Assembly: GCF_011516885.1 (NCBI RefSeq)
Contig: NZ_WOTD01000019.1
Location: 1 to 50,024, forward strand
Length of the DNA stretch: 50,024 nt
Source of the DNA: Acetobacter lambici
GTDB taxonomy: Bacteria > Pseudomonadota > Alphaproteobacteria > Acetobacterales > Acetobacteraceae
Reading direction: 5' to 3'
The notes beneath the pieces were generated by a model. It saw nothing but the letters and a program-made list of their open reading frames with translations. It did not search any database and was not told where the DNA came from. Shown here in pieces: positions 32,894 to 41,644 of the stretch (the first letter of the stretch is position 1; each line of letters starts with the position of its first letter). The position numbers and the translations under genes were made by a program.

Positions 32894-33176
32894 ATGGAGT
32901 GAACTGTCCAAGCCCTATTGGGCAAAGGTCGATGACATGCGGTTGTGCAGACCATCATGTAACGGGATGACAGGTATTTTCGGCTCAAGATTTATTTTTG
33001 GGGAGTACGCATTCAATAGTTCCCAACGGCACTTCTGTACGTCCGTTTGTGCCTTGAAGGCCGGGAACATAAGCAGCTTACAAGCCAGAAACCCTGCCGA
33101 TATACGGACAGTGCTGTCTAGTTTGAAGTGCTAGAAACACCAGACGCCTAAGCGCCTTTGAAGAACGGAAGATTGC
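32894..33176. other. Unassigned 283-bp region before tRNA-Thr
   Basis: No gene recognised. It lies between the terminator above and the 3' end of the leftward tRNA-Thr(GGU). A weak hairpin near 33150 (AGGCGC/GCGTCT on the minus strand) could terminate the tRNA transcript. Base composition is more mixed than in neighbours, but nothing repeats or codes convincingly. Confidence 0.3.
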
Positions 33177-33251
<75 letters not shown>

Positions 33252-33320
33252 ACTGCTTGCGGGGTTCTAGCCGTTTGGGCGGAACACCGCAAGAGTGAGG
33301 GGAACAAAAAAAGACGAAAA

Positions 33321-33734
33321 TTAATCGTCCCGATGCGTTTTTTCCATACGCTCGTGCTGTTCCTGCGCCTCAATGGACAAGGTGGCGATGGGGCGTGCTT
33401 CCAGACGTTTGAGGCCAATTGGCTCGCCTGTTTCCTCACAGTAGCCGTAACTGCCGTTTTCAACCCGCTGGAGGGCAAGGTTGATCTTGCCGATCAGCTT
33501 GCGTGCGCGGTCACGGGTACGCAGTTCCAGCGCACGATCGGTCTCCACGCTTGCGCGGTCGGTAATATCGGCTTCATGAATGCCACCTTCGGAAAGGCTG
33601 GCCAGAGTGTCCCCTGCCTCTTTCAAAAGATCGGCGCGCCATTTGAGCAGTTTCTGCCGGAAGTATTCCGTCTGAAGAGGATTCATGAACTCTTCGTCTT
33701 CCGACGGGCGATAATCTGGCGGTAAAGTAATCAT
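33321..33734 (-). CDS. dksA: DksA/TraR family RNA polymerase-binding protein
   Basis: A 137-residue DksA-like protein (ATG at 33734; a TTG seven codons upstream is less likely). It has the coiled coil with D-I-T-D-R-A-S near the tip, then G-S-Y-G-Y-C-E-E-T-G-E-P-I-G-L-K-R-L-E-A-R-P-I-A-T-L. Only one Cys remains of the four zinc ligands, as is usual in alphaproteobacterial DksA. It alters transcription with ppGpp. The tRNA-Thr(GGU) gene follows 69 bases downstream on the same strand. Confidence 0.92.
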   Translation of the reverse strand: MITLPPDYRPSEDEEFMNPLQTEYFRQKLLKWRADLLKEAGDTLASLSEGGIHEADITDRASVETDRALELRTRDRARKLIGKINLALQRVENGSYGYCEETGEPIGLKRLEARPIATLSIEAQEQHERMEKTHRDD

Positions 33735-34090
33735 GTCTGTCGTCAGCCTTTGCAATGACAGGAAACCTGCCTTGAAAGAATGACGCGGCTTATAGCGGCA
33801 TCATGCCCATGCGCCAAGAAATTTATGCACCAATGCATGAAGAAAAGCAGAATGATCGGTCAGTAAGATAAAGAAAAACTGATATTTGGAAAAAGTAATA
33901 AACAGAAAACATCACTTTATTAAAATTTCAATAAAATCGGATGTGATGCACCAACCCGTTCGGGCCGGTTTTTTGCTTTGGTGTGGTGGCTGACCACGGT
34001 GGCAGGTGGGGCGGAGGCCTTATTCCACCCACAAAAAAAGGGGCCGTATGGCAACGGCCCCCTGTGGTCATGGCAGAGCAGATGGAGTGC
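33735..34090. other. AT-rich 356-bp intergenic region between dksA and ssb
   Basis: No gene seen. The 33,830-33,945 stretch is strongly AT-rich in contrast to its surroundings and probably carries the leftward dksA promoter. ATGCACCAA occurs twice (about 33,824 and 33,947). At 33,953-33,974 an imperfect stem followed by six Ts could terminate rightward transcripts. The ssb terminator is listed separately. Confidence 0.35.
34033..34061 (-). terminator. Rho-independent terminator of ssb
   Basis: Stem GGGGCCGT/ACGGCCCC (34040-34047 with 34054-34061), 6-base loop; on the minus strand it is followed by seven Ts (34039-34033). It lies 30 bases past the ssb stop. Confidence 0.92.
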
Positions 34091-34675
34091 TCAGAACGGA
34101 ATTTCGTCATCCAGATCGCCACTGCCCGAGGCGTCCCACCCGCCAGAAGGTGCACCGCCGCCGCCACGCTGCGGGGCAGGCAGGCGGGAGGAGCCAGCGC
34201 TGCCACCAGCACCGCCACCACCATTGCCGTAGTCCGCATTGCCGCCACCGGTGTTGTAGCCGCCGTAGCTGCTGCCACCGTTGCCACCACCAAAGCCGCC
34301 GCCGCCTTCGCCTTCACCACCATTACGGCTGTCCAGCAGGACCAGTTCGCCACGGAAGCGGTCCACGACAACTTCGGTCGTGTACCGTTCCTGCCCGCCC
34401 TGATCGGTCCATTTGCGGGTCTGCAACGAGCCTTCTAGGTAAACCTTGCGGCCCTTGCGCAGGAACCGCTCTGCCACGTCGGCCAGCCGGTCGTTAAAAA
34501 TAACAACACGGTGCCATTCCGTGCGCTCACGCTTTTCGCCCGAGGCGCGGTCGTTCCATGTGTCGCTGGTGGCGAGGGAGAAGGACACGATTTTCTGCCC
34601 GTTCTGGCTGGTGCGGACTTCGGGGTCTTTGCCCAGATTGCCGACCAAAATGACCTTGTTAACGCTTCCAGCCAT
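34091..34675 (-). CDS. ssb: Single-stranded DNA-binding protein
   Basis: A 194-residue SSB. The OB fold spans residues ~3-110: [24 protein letters not shown] Gly/Asn-rich disordered linker (~115-180) leads to the acidic tip D-L-D-D-E-I-P-F that binds replication and repair partners. Length is typical. Confidence 0.97.
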   Translation of the reverse strand: MAGSVNKVILVGNLGKDPEVRTSQNGQKIVSFSLATSDTWNDRASGEKRERTEWHRVVIFNDRLADVAERFLRKGRKVYLEGSLQTRKWTDQGGQERYTTEVVVDRFRGELVLLDSRNGGEGEGGGGFGGGNGGSSYGGYNTGGGNADYGNGGGGAGGSAGSSRLPAPQRGGGGAPSGGWDASGSGDLDDEIPF

Positions 34676-34779
34676 GTTTCTCTTCGCCTTCTGTAACCTG
34701 TAAAATCGTTTTGTTCTGGTCTGTGTAGCGCAGCAAGGCGCTCATGGTCACCAGATATCCAGATATTATGCGGTGTTTT

Positions 34780-35379
34780 TTACGCTTTGTCCCATGCCAG
34801 CCGCCAGATGGACAGGCGCGCCGCACCGTGCTGGCGCTCTGCCAGCAGGGTATGCGGGCAGGGGGGAGCCCCCTCGGCCTCATCCGTAAAGGGCAGGGGT
34901 TCGTCGCGCCCGGTTTCAATCACGGCCACGGCGTTGGGGGCAATCCATCCCTTTGCCTTCAGGGCTGCCAGCGCTCTGGTGGGCAGGCCCTTATGGTAGG
35001 GAGGGTCCAAAAACAGCAAGGAGGCAGGGGTTACGCGCGCGGCGGGCGGGTTGGTCACATCGCGCGGGTAGGTCTGGCACTGCTCATCCCACCCGCAGGC
35101 ATGAATGTTGGCGCGCAGGGCGGCAAGGGCCGGGCGATCTGTTTCAAAAAAAACAGCATGTTCCGCCCCGCGGGACATGGCTTCCAGCCCAAGTGCGCCC
35201 GTGCCTGCAAAGGCGTCCAGCACGTGTGCGCCTTCCAGCAGGGGTGCACCACCCCATGGGGCGTGGGCCAGCACGTCAAACAGGGCCTGGCGCACGCGGT
35301 CGGCCGTGGGGCGTGTGGTGCCACCAGTGGGGGCGGCCAGCACCCGGCCTTTGCGCGCCCCCGCAATAATGCGCACCAT
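34780..35379 (-). CDS. rsmD: 16S rRNA (guanine-N2)-methyltransferase RsmD
   Basis: A 199-residue class I methyltransferase that makes m2G966 in 16S rRNA. It has the R-I-I-A-G-x-x-K-G-R opening, T-R-P-T-x-D-R-V-R-Q-A-L-F, the SAM loop D-A-F-A-G-T-G-A-L-G-L-E-A and the catalytic L-F-L-D-P-P-Y. Its ATG overlaps the stop of the pseudouridine synthase by one base (TGATG), so the two rRNA modifiers are made together. Confidence 0.95.
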   Translation of the reverse strand: MVRIIAGARKGRVLAAPTGGTTRPTADRVRQALFDVLAHAPWGGAPLLEGAHVLDAFAGTGALGLEAMSRGAEHAVFFETDRPALAALRANIHACGWDEQCQTYPRDVTNPPAARVTPASLLFLDPPYHKGLPTRALAALKAKGWIAPNAVAVIETGRDEPLPFTDEAEGAPPCPHTLLAERQHGAARLSIWRLAWDKA

Positions 35380-36155
35380 CAGCGGGCCTTGTTGCGGAGT
35401 GCGGTGTTCGACTGCGTGGTTTTTTCCGGCATTTTGGGCAACTGGTCACGCAGCACGCGGGGGGGAATTTCCTCCAGTTCGCCTTTTTGCAGCGTGCCAA
35501 GGGGGAACGGCCCGTAGCTGGTGCGGATCAGGCGGCTGACATGCAGGTTAAGCCCGGCCATGACCTTGCGGATCTCACGGTTCTTGCCTTCCTTGAGCGA
35601 GACGGTGAGCCACGCGTTATCACCCTTGCGCGAATCGAGGGCGGCAATAATGGGGCCGTAGCGCACGCCATCCAGCACGGAGCCTTGGGCGAGGGAAGCC
35701 AGACGCCCTTCGTCCACCACGCCAAACACGCGCACGCGGTAACGGCGCAGCCAGCCGTTGGAGGGCAGTTCCAGTCTGCGGGCCAGTTCGCCATCATTGG
35801 TCAGCAGCAAAAGGCCTTCGCTGTTCAGGTCAAGCCTGCCAACGCTGATCACGCGGGGCATGCCTTCGGGCAGGGAGGAAAAGACGGTTGGCCGTCCCTC
35901 CGGGTCCTTGTGGGTTGTTACCAGCCCGTCAGGCTTGTGGTAGCGCCACAGCCTTGTGCGTTCGGGGGCGGAAACCGGCTGGTTATCCACCAGAACAATA
36001 TCGTCATCGGTGACAAAGGTTGCCGGGTGCGTAACGGTCTGGCTGTTCAGCCGCACACGCCCTTCCTCAATCATGCGCTCTGCATCGCGCCGGCTGGCCA
36101 CCCCTGAGCGTGCCAGCCACTTTGCAATGCGTTCTCCCCGCGCTTCCTGCGTCAC
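35379..36155 (-). CDS. RsuA/RluB-family pseudouridine synthase
   Basis: A 258-residue enzyme. The start is the GTG at 36155, with AGGAG seven bases upstream and a GTGA overlap with the preceding gene's stop; the frame is open further upstream but inside that gene. It has an N-terminal S4 domain (R-I-A-K-W-L-A-R-S-G-V-A-S-R-R-D-A-E), H-K-P-D-G-L, the catalytic Asp109 in G-R-L-D-L-N-S-E-G-L-L-L-L-T-N-D-G, and E-G-K-N-R-E-I-R-K. It makes pseudouridine in 23S (RluB/RluE) or 16S (RsuA) rRNA; RluB-like by length and S4 domain. Confidence 0.93.
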   Translation of the reverse strand: MTQEARGERIAKWLARSGVASRRDAERMIEEGRVRLNSQTVTHPATFVTDDDIVLVDNQPVSAPERTRLWRYHKPDGLVTTHKDPEGRPTVFSSLPEGMPRVISVGRLDLNSEGLLLLTNDGELARRLELPSNGWLRRYRVRVFGVVDEGRLASLAQGSVLDGVRYGPIIAALDSRKGDNAWLTVSLKEGKNREIRKVMAGLNLHVSRLIRTSYGPFPLGTLQKGELEEIPPRVLRDQLPKMPEKTTQSNTALRNKAR

Positions 36156-36883
36156 GCCTGTTCTCCTGATGCCTGTATGAAGGCCTTGAAAAGAGTTCTG
36201 TCTGTCGGGTCTATGCCAAATTCCGGGTGCCATTGCACCCCAAGGCAAAAACGATGGTCCGGATCTTCTATGCCTTCTATCACGCCATCCTCGGCAATGG
36301 CATTCACCCGGCCACGTCCGGGGGTGCTGACGGCCTGATGGTGGGCGGAGTTTACGGCAATACGTCTGGCCCCGCCTGTTATGCGGGCCAGAAGGGTGTC
36401 GGGCTGGATATCCACACCGTGGCTTGCCTCATCCCGTGGGTTGGGCTGCTCATGCGGCAGGGCGGTGGGGTATGTGTCGGGCAGGTGCTGGATAAGGGTT
36501 GCCCCAAGGGCCACGGCAATCAGCTGCATGCCACCGCATATGCCCAGCACGGGTATGTTGCGGTGCAGCGCTGCTGCCAGCAGCATGCTCTCGGCCCGTG
36601 TGCGGCGTGGGCGCAGGGTTACGCTGGCATGGCGTTGGGTTGCGCCATACAGCAGGGGGTCAATATCAAACGCGCCACCGGTTATGACCAGCCCGTCCAG
36701 CTTGGCCACGTATTCCTGCCCCAGTTGCGGGAACAGGGGCAGGGCTACCGGCAGGCCACCGGCTGTAGCTACGGCGCTCAAATAATTTTCGCGCAGGGCA
36801 CACCACGCAAAGCGGGAGTAACGCTCCACGCCGCCATCTTCCAGATCAAGGGTAATGCCAATAACGGGGCGCTCTGCTGCCAT
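36152..36883 (-). CDS. Class I glutamine amidotransferase-like hydrolase (PuuD family)
   Basis: A 243-residue protein from the ATG at 36883 (a GTG six codons upstream is possible). The nucleophile Cys lies in G-I-C-G-G-M-Q, and the partner His/Glu are in Q-W-H-P-E near the end. P-V-I-G-I-T at the start and L-V-I-T-G-G-A-F-D-I-D-P-x-x-Y resemble the gamma-glutamyl-gamma-aminobutyrate hydrolase PuuD and related peptidase C26 proteins. It probably hydrolyses a gamma-glutamyl compound; no putrescine pathway genes are nearby. It leads the operon with the pseudouridine synthase and rsmD. Confidence 0.88.
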   Translation of the reverse strand: MAAERPVIGITLDLEDGGVERYSRFAWCALRENYLSAVATAGGLPVALPLFPQLGQEYVAKLDGLVITGGAFDIDPLLYGATQRHASVTLRPRRTRAESMLLAAALHRNIPVLGICGGMQLIAVALGATLIQHLPDTYPTALPHEQPNPRDEASHGVDIQPDTLLARITGGARRIAVNSAHHQAVSTPGRGRVNAIAEDGVIEGIEDPDHRFCLGVQWHPEFGIDPTDRTLFKAFIQASGEQA

Positions 36884-37008
36884 AAGCCTGTGGTCCTGCA
36901 CGAAAAGCCATAGGAAAACTGGAACTGTTTCGTGTCAGGTGCCACAGGTGCCGAAATTTTGCATCTTTTCCCGTCTGGCCCGTATGTGCGAGCGCGCCGT
37001 GTGGCGAC

Positions 37009-37161
37009 CTAGCGGGTCAGGAACGAGGGGATGCCATGTGGCATCATGTGGCTGCTGGCCTGCGCCGTTGCAGGGGTGGAGGATTCGCTGGGAAGCCTGT
37101 CCGCAACAGCAAGACCAAACCCCATTGCAGCAGCGGCCAGAATGAAAGACAGAGTATGCAT
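37009..37161 (-). CDS. Possible small secreted or membrane peptide (50 aa)
   Basis: An ATG at 37161 with GGAAAGG eight bases upstream opens a 50-residue frame: a hydrophobic N-terminal segment (F-I-L-A-A-A-A-M-G-F-G-L-A-V-A) with an A-V-A cleavage-like end, then a polar Ser/Pro/Thr-rich tail with two adjacent Met and a His. It may be a small exported peptide. The composition alone does not prove it, and no relatives are recognised. Confidence 0.4.
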   Translation of the reverse strand: MHTLSFILAAAAMGFGLAVADRLPSESSTPATAQASSHMMPHGIPSFLTR

Positions 37162-37346
37162 GGTTCCGACCTTTCCAGCCAAGAGTGAGAGACCAGCAGG
37201 CCAAAATCCGGTTTCAGATGCACCTTTGTGGCGCAAGAATTAAGGATAGTGGCGGCTTTAAGGCGGGATGACAAAATTACGGTTTGGATTGCAAGAAAAA
37301 TGTGATGTGTCTGGCCCCGAATTGTTCAGATGCGGGAGCAGGGGTC

Positions 37347-37868
37347 ATGAAAGGCGTTGGAATGGTTTGTCATACGGCCACGCCCCACCTTGGCAAGGAA
37401 CCGGGTGGAGGCATGGAACTGGCCTTGCAGCAGGCCCGTCTGGCGGCTGGTCGGGGCGAGGTGCCGGTTGGTGCCGTATTGCTGGACGCGCAGGGCATGG
37501 TGCTGGCGCAGGCGGGCAACAGGGTGGAAGAACTGCAAGACCCCTCCGCCCATGCGGAAATGCTGGTCATGCGCGCGGCCGTGCACCAGCGGCAGGGGCG
37601 CAGGCTGGCCGACTGCACCTTGGTCGTGTCCTTGGAACCATGCCCCATGTGTGCTGCGGCCATGGCCCATTTTCGGCTCGGGCGGCTGGTCTTTGGCGCG
37701 TATGACCCCAAGGGCGGCGCCGTGGAGCATGGCCCCCGGCTACCCTACAGGGCCGAGACCCTGCACCGCCCCGACATTGTGGGCGGCGTGCGCGAGCGTG
37801 AGGCGGGAGAGATGCTGAAAAGCTTTTTTCGTACCCTGCGCGATAAGGGACCTGCGCCCCTCGCATAA
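37347..37868 (+). CDS. tadA: tRNA adenosine deaminase TadA
   Basis: Encodes the cytidine deaminase-fold enzyme that makes inosine at position 34 of tRNA-Arg(ACG). Zinc ligands are visible: His69-Ala-Glu71 (S-A-H-A-E-M) with the catalytic Glu, and P-C99-P-M-C102, plus E-V-P-V-G-A-V. The start is uncertain: the ATG at 37347 has GGAGCAGGGG upstream and gives 173 residues; the ATG at 37413 fits family length better but has GGAGG only one base away. A terminator follows. Confidence 0.92.
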   Translation: MKGVGMVCHTATPHLGKEPGGGMELALQQARLAAGRGEVPVGAVLLDAQGMVLAQAGNRVEELQDPSAHAEMLVMRAAVHQRQGRRLADCTLVVSLEPCPMCAAAMAHFRLGRLVFGAYDPKGGAVEHGPRLPYRAETLHRPDIVGGVREREAGEMLKSFFRTLRDKGPAPLA

Positions 37869-37905
37869 AAGCCTGCATGCAGGGCCAGATTAAGGCTTTT
37901 TTTTT
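37867..37905 (+). terminator. Rho-independent terminator after tadA
   Basis: AAAAGCCT (37867-37874) pairs perfectly with AGGCTTTT (37893-37900), and the T-run reaches nine bases (37897-37905). The loop of 18 bases contains GCATGC. It overlaps the tadA stop codon. Confidence 0.75.
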
Positions 37906-38047
37906 CCGAAAAGGAAACCATGTTAGCCTTCAGGGCGTAAGGTGTCGCAGGTTGTGGTGGCTGTTTGGTTCAAGCGGCCACCCGATCAGACCCGGATCAC
38001 CCGAAACGAGTCCTGCTTGGGTAAAACAAGGAACAGTCAAGATCGTG

Positions 38048-39628
38048 ATGTCGGAAAAATCTGTGACAAACGTTTGCACGCGTGGCAGCCGCCGCAACTG
38101 GACCAAGGCTCTGCTCGCTGGCTGCATGCTGGTTTCCGCCGCCGGGCCATGGGCCGGTACCGCGTCATGGGCGGATACGTCCAGCATGATCAAGCCCAGT
38201 GGCCCCGCCCAGCGGATTCCCGACTTTGTGGAGCTGGTCAAACAGGTCAAACCGGCTGTGGTGTCCATTACCTCCATGATCCGCTCTGACGCCATGGAAG
38301 GTGAGGGCGGTGGCATGGGCATGGGCGGCGGTGGCGGGCCTTTCCCGTTCCCCTTCCCGTTCCAGATGATGCCCCAGCCCTCCAAGCAGCTGATCGAGGC
38401 GCGCGGGTCGGGCTTTGTCATCTCGGCTGATGGATACGTGGTGACCAACAACCATGTGGTCAAAGGGGCCACCAAGGTTACGGTCACACTTGATGATGGC
38501 ACGACCCTGCCTGCCAAGGTGGTTGGCCGCGACGGCAAGACCGATCTGGCGTTGCTCAAGGTCACGCCCACGCAAAAGCTCCCCTTTATTGAACTGGGCG
38601 AGTCCGATGATGTGCAGCCGGGTGAATGGGTGATTGCCGTTGGCAACCCGTATGGGCTTGGTGGCACGGTAACCGCCGGTATTGTCTCCGCCCGTGGGCG
38701 TGACATTAACGAAGGCCCGTACGACAACTTCATTCAGGTTGACGCGCCCATTAACCGCGGCAACTCCGGTGGCCCGCTGTTTACGCAGGACGGTAAGGTG
38801 GTGGGTGTGAACACCGCCATTCTCTCCCCCTCCGGTGGGGGGTCGATCGGTATTGGCTTTGCCATTCCCTCCGATACGGTGCGCAGCGTTGTGGACCAGT
38901 TGCGCAAGACCGGCCACGTGGTGCGTGGCTACCTTGGGGTCAACGCGCAGATTATCTCCCCCGTTATGGCCAGTGCGCTCAATCTGCCCGCCCCGGCTGT
39001 GGCCGGTACGCCGCCTGCGGGCGCGCTGGTGGCCAGTGTGAGCCAGGACAGCCCGGCCGAAAAAGCAGGGCTGAAGGCGGAGGATGTGATTACTGACTTT
39101 AATGGCCAGAAGATCACCACCCCGCATGACCTTGCCGTACGTGTGGCGGCGGTAGCGCCGGGCACGCAGGTCACAATTGGCTTTGTGCGTGCAGGCAAGG
39201 CGCAGACGGTCAACCTTAAAATCGGTAACCTTGCCAGTGCTTCGGGGGATGCGGGCAAAACCGCGAGTGCCGTGGGCGGGCAGCATCTGGGCATAGCCCT
39301 TGCCCCCCTCAACCGCGATACACGCCAGCAGCTTGGTCTGCCGCAGGATGCACATGGCGTTGTGGTGAGTGATGTTGAGGCCGGGTCTCCCGCCGATCAG
39401 GCTGGTATTCGTCCGGGGGATGTTATTCAGGCTGTGGGCAGCCAGCAGGTGGATGCACCCAAAACGGCCGTGGGTCTGATCAAAGCTGCCATGACGGCCA
39501 AAAAGCCATTGCTGCTGCGCATTCTGCGGGACGGGCAGTCCCTGTTCATCGCTATTTCACCAGATGGCAGTAATGCGGGTCTGCCTGCCGATAACGGCCT
39601 TGGCGGTGGGGATGATGATGAGAACTAA
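38048..39628 (+). CDS. degP: DegP/HtrA-type periplasmic serine protease
   Basis: A 526-residue Do-family protease. A basic N-terminus and hydrophobic segment ending A-S-W-A form a Sec signal peptide (about residues 1-40). The trypsin-like domain has the triad His136 (T-N-N-H-V-V), Asp166 (G-K-T-D-L-A-L-L-K) and Ser240 (R-G-N-S-G-G-P-L-F); a Gly/Met/Pro-rich loop near 80-110 corresponds to the LA loop. Two PDZ domains follow (about 300-390 and 410-500). It degrades or refolds damaged envelope proteins. The start is placed at the ATG 38048, though AAGGA is rather far upstream. Confidence 0.95.
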   Translation: MSEKSVTNVCTRGSRRNWTKALLAGCMLVSAAGPWAGTASWADTSSMIKPSGPAQRIPDFVELVKQVKPAVVSITSMIRSDAMEGEGGGMGMGGGGGPFPFPFPFQMMPQPSKQLIEARGSGFVISADGYVVTNNHVVKGATKVTVTLDDGTTLPAKVVGRDGKTDLALLKVTPTQKLPFIELGESDDVQPGEWVIAVGNPYGLGGTVTAGIVSARGRDINEGPYDNFIQVDAPINRGNSGGPLFTQDGKVVGVNTAILSPSGGGSIGIGFAIPSDTVRSVVDQLRKTGHVVRGYLGVNAQIISPVMASALNLPAPAVAGTPPAGALVASVSQDSPAEKAGLKAEDVITDFNGQKITTPHDLAVRVAAVAPGTQVTIGFVRAGKAQTVNLKIGNLASASGDAGKTASAVGGQHLGIALAPLNRDTRQQLGLPQDAHGVVVSDVEAGSPADQAGIRPGDVIQAVGSQQVDAPKTAVGLIKAAMTAKKPLLLRILRDGQSLFIAISPDGSNAGLPADNGLGGGDDDEN

Positions 39629-39651
39629 GTCGTTCTGTTTTGACTAAGGCA

Positions 39652-39684
39652 AAAGGCCGGCTCCCATGGAGTCGGCCTTTGTTT
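39652..39684 (+). terminator. Terminator after degP
   Basis: AAAGGCCG (39652-39659) pairs with CGGCCTTT (39673-39680); an inner CTCC/GGAG extends the stem. A T-rich tail follows. Confidence 0.8.
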
Positions 39685-39726
39685 TGAGCACTATCTGGCC
39701 GGCTTTTGGGTAGGGGTAACGCGGGT

Positions 39727-40509
39727 TTAGTCCGCCTTCTGCCCGGAGGCGATGTTAAGCAGAGTCGCAACCGACAGAATGCGAATCCGGTGGTTTTCCG
39801 CGCTGGCAATCAGCAGGCTGCGGCGGAACGCGCTTATGGTCCGGCTTACGGTTTCAATCGTCAGGCCCAGATAATCGGCAATATCCACCCGAGTCATGGG
39901 CACGGAGGCCAGATTTTCCGCCTCCTGCCGCCGGTTCGCGGTCTGGTGGAAGGCTTTCATCCGGTCCAGCAGAAAGGTGGCAACCTTTTCGCGCGCGGTT
40001 TTGCGGCCCAGTAGCAGCATCTGCTCCTGCGCTTCGGCCAGTTTGTCGGTGACGGCGGCCAGCAGGCGGCGTTCAAATGTTGGGTAGTCGCTCAGTAATG
40101 TCTCAAGCTGGGGGCGCAGGAAGCGGCACAGGCGCACGTTATCCACTGTTTCCGCCCCAAACGAGTAGGTCTGCGCCGTGCTCAGGCCCAAAAACTGCCC
40201 CGCATCGGCAAAGCCCGTAATCTGCCTGCGGCCATCGGGGAGGGATTTGAACAGTTTGACCGTGCCGCGCGTCACATTGAAAAACGCCAGCGCAGGCTCG
40301 CCTTCCTCAACAATGGTGGTGCCCGGCGGCAGCAGTAACTGGCGGGAGGAATGGGCAAGGGCGGCCAGTCCCTCCTCATCCATACTGTTGCATAGACTCC
40401 TGTTCCGGATGTCACACACAAGGCAACGCATGACATCCACATCCGCTTTGGGGGCGTACGCGGCCCCGCCGGGATGCGCAAAGGCAGATGTCTGCGGAGA
40501 AGATGTCAT
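39727..40509 (-). CDS. fnr: FNR-type oxygen-responsive transcription regulator
   Basis: A 260-residue Crp/Fnr family protein. N-terminal Cys29, Cys32 and Cys40 (C-x2-C-x7-C) plus Cys128 (R-L-C-R-F) match the four [4Fe-4S] ligands of FnrN/FNR, so it should sense oxygen. The cyclic-nucleotide-fold core spans ~55-150, the dimer helix ~150-175, and the helix-turn-helix M-T-R-V-D-I-A-D-Y-L-G-L-T-I-E-T-V-S-R-T lies near 203-222, with E-x-x-S-R as in FNR, which recognises TTGAT-N4-ATCAA. A perfect FNR box lies ~95 bases upstream (40604-40617), suggesting autoregulation. Confidence 0.93.
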   Translation of the reverse strand: MTSSPQTSAFAHPGGAAYAPKADVDVMRCLVCDIRNRSLCNSMDEEGLAALAHSSRQLLLPPGTTIVEEGEPALAFFNVTRGTVKLFKSLPDGRRQITGFADAGQFLGLSTAQTYSFGAETVDNVRLCRFLRPQLETLLSDYPTFERRLLAAVTDKLAEAQEQMLLLGRKTAREKVATFLLDRMKAFHQTANRRQEAENLASVPMTRVDIADYLGLTIETVSRTISAFRRSLLIASAENHRIRILSVATLLNIASGQKAD

Positions 40510-40603
40510 GCGATAAATCCAGAAAACCGTTTAGTATTAACCAGTTGCGGCTTGTTATAACGGTTGGGGCAGTAGAAGGTCGCACCGCAGCATTGAGCTT
40601 TTG

Positions 40604-40617
40604 TTGACATAAATCAA
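40604..40617. promoter_or_regulatory. FNR box upstream of fnr
   Basis: TTGAC-ATAA-ATCAA: symmetrical FNR/FixK/CRP-family half-sites with 4-base spacing, ATCAA perfect and TTGAC differing from TTGAT in one base. Its centre is about 100 bases upstream of the fnr start and ~200 upstream of ompW. Site identity is seen; binding is inferred. Confidence 0.75.
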
Positions 40618-40729
40618 TCATGCCAAGGGATTATTTTAATTGCAGGCCAGAACTGCAAAAAAGTCGAAACCGGGGGTTGTGCTCAAAATGACACAGTTTT
40701 GACTCATCTTTAACCAGTATGGGGCAGAC

Positions 40730-40743
40730 TTGATCTAAATCAA
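40730..40743. promoter_or_regulatory. FNR box upstream of ompW-hemN
   Basis: TTGAT-CTAA-ATCAA is a perfect match to the FNR consensus TTGAT-N4-ATCAA. Its centre lies ~75 bases upstream of the ompW ATG, a normal place for activation. OmpW-type genes and hemN are known FNR-regulated genes in other bacteria. Confidence 0.85.
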
Positions 40744-40810
40744 GGTTGCGACGGCGTGGGCGTGGTCTTTCCGGCACAGAATTACAGTGCAGTGGAAGAG
40801 ACAAAACACA

Positions 40811-41635
40811 ATGGTCAAGTTCCGTTCCTTTCTGACAGCCGCAGTGGCTGGTGTGGCCGCCCTGACGGGTGCTGCTCAGGCGCAGACAGCAAAACCCAAT
40901 GCTGCCTACGTTAATGCCCCGGTCATGAACCGTATCCCCGATGCGCAGAAAGGCTCTGGCCACTGCGGGATTTTTGAAACCTGCGCCAGCACCAAAATTG
41001 GTCTGGGTAAAGGTGACTTCATGGTCCGTCTGTCCGGCGTTGGCGTTCTGCCGCAGGACCGTGACAGCAGCGTGAGGGTTAATGCCCTTGGTCACTTGAA
41101 CAACACGCATCTGTCCACCACCAATCAGGCGATGCCGGAACTGACGCTTGAATACTTCCTTACCGACAACCTGTCTGTTGACCTGATTGCCACCAGCACC
41201 CACCACCGTGTGAATGCTGTCGGTAGCGATCTGCAGCCCCTGAACGGTGGTTCGCGCGTGCTGGATATCGGTTCCGCTTGGGTGCTGCCCCCGACCCTGA
41301 CCTTCGCTTGGCATTTCCGTCCGCACAAACGCTTCAACCCGTATGTGGGTGTGGGTGTAACCGCCATGTGGTTCCACAACATGCGTGGTGCAGGTGCTCT
41401 GCCGCAGGTTGGCGGTGGTCTGACCAAGCTGAACTCCGGCTTCACCGGTGGCCCGGCTGTGAACGTTGGCTTCGACTATCAGCTGGTTGGTAACTGGTTC
41501 TTCAACGCCGACGTCAAGCAGATCTTTGTGCGTATGCATGCATGGGCTGAAAACAAGGACGAAAGCCTGAAGGTTCGCGTTCATGAATCTTTGGACCCCA
41601 CCGTGGTGTCCGCCGGTATTGCATACCGCTTCTGA
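40811..41635 (+). CDS. ompW: OmpW-family outer membrane protein
   Basis: A 274-residue beta-barrel protein (start chosen for GGAAGAG ~10 bases before the ATG at 40811). The signal peptide ends A-Q-A. The mature part has the OmpW features: L-G-K-G-D-F-M-V-R-L-S-G-V-G-V-L-P, P-E-L-T-L-E-Y-F-L-T-D-N-L-S-V-D-L-I-A, Y-V-G-V-G-V and a final Phe for barrel assembly. It is about 40 residues longer than E. coli OmpW. Nine bases separate it from hemN, so the two form an operon under the FNR box. Confidence 0.92.
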   Translation: MVKFRSFLTAAVAGVAALTGAAQAQTAKPNAAYVNAPVMNRIPDAQKGSGHCGIFETCASTKIGLGKGDFMVRLSGVGVLPQDRDSSVRVNALGHLNNTHLSTTNQAMPELTLEYFLTDNLSVDLIATSTHHRVNAVGSDLQPLNGGSRVLDIGSAWVLPPTLTFAWHFRPHKRFNPYVGVGVTAMWFHNMRGAGALPQVGGGLTKLNSGFTGGPAVNVGFDYQLVGNWFFNADVKQIFVRMHAWAENKDESLKVRVHESLDPTVVSAGIAYRF

Positions 41636-41644
41636 TCTAAGCTG

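Larger units (their letters stand above)
40510..40810. other. Divergent fnr-ompW intergenic region (301 bp)
   Basis: No gene. It contains two perfect FNR boxes (40604-40617 and 40730-40743, listed separately) and is relatively AT-rich. No clear -10 can be assigned for either direction. Confidence 0.55.

Noticed and set aside
32357..32911. His/Arg-rich minus-strand frame opposite the Gly-rich lipoprotein
   Set aside because: Its composition is the direct complement of Gly codons; no start signal.
33953..33974. Plus-strand terminator-like sequence between dksA and ssb
   Set aside because: The stem has a mismatch and no rightward gene ends here, so it is not listed as a terminator.
38165..39355. 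396-codon minus-strand frame opposite degP
   Set aside because: Shadow of the degP coding frame; His/Arg-rich low-order sequence with no motif.
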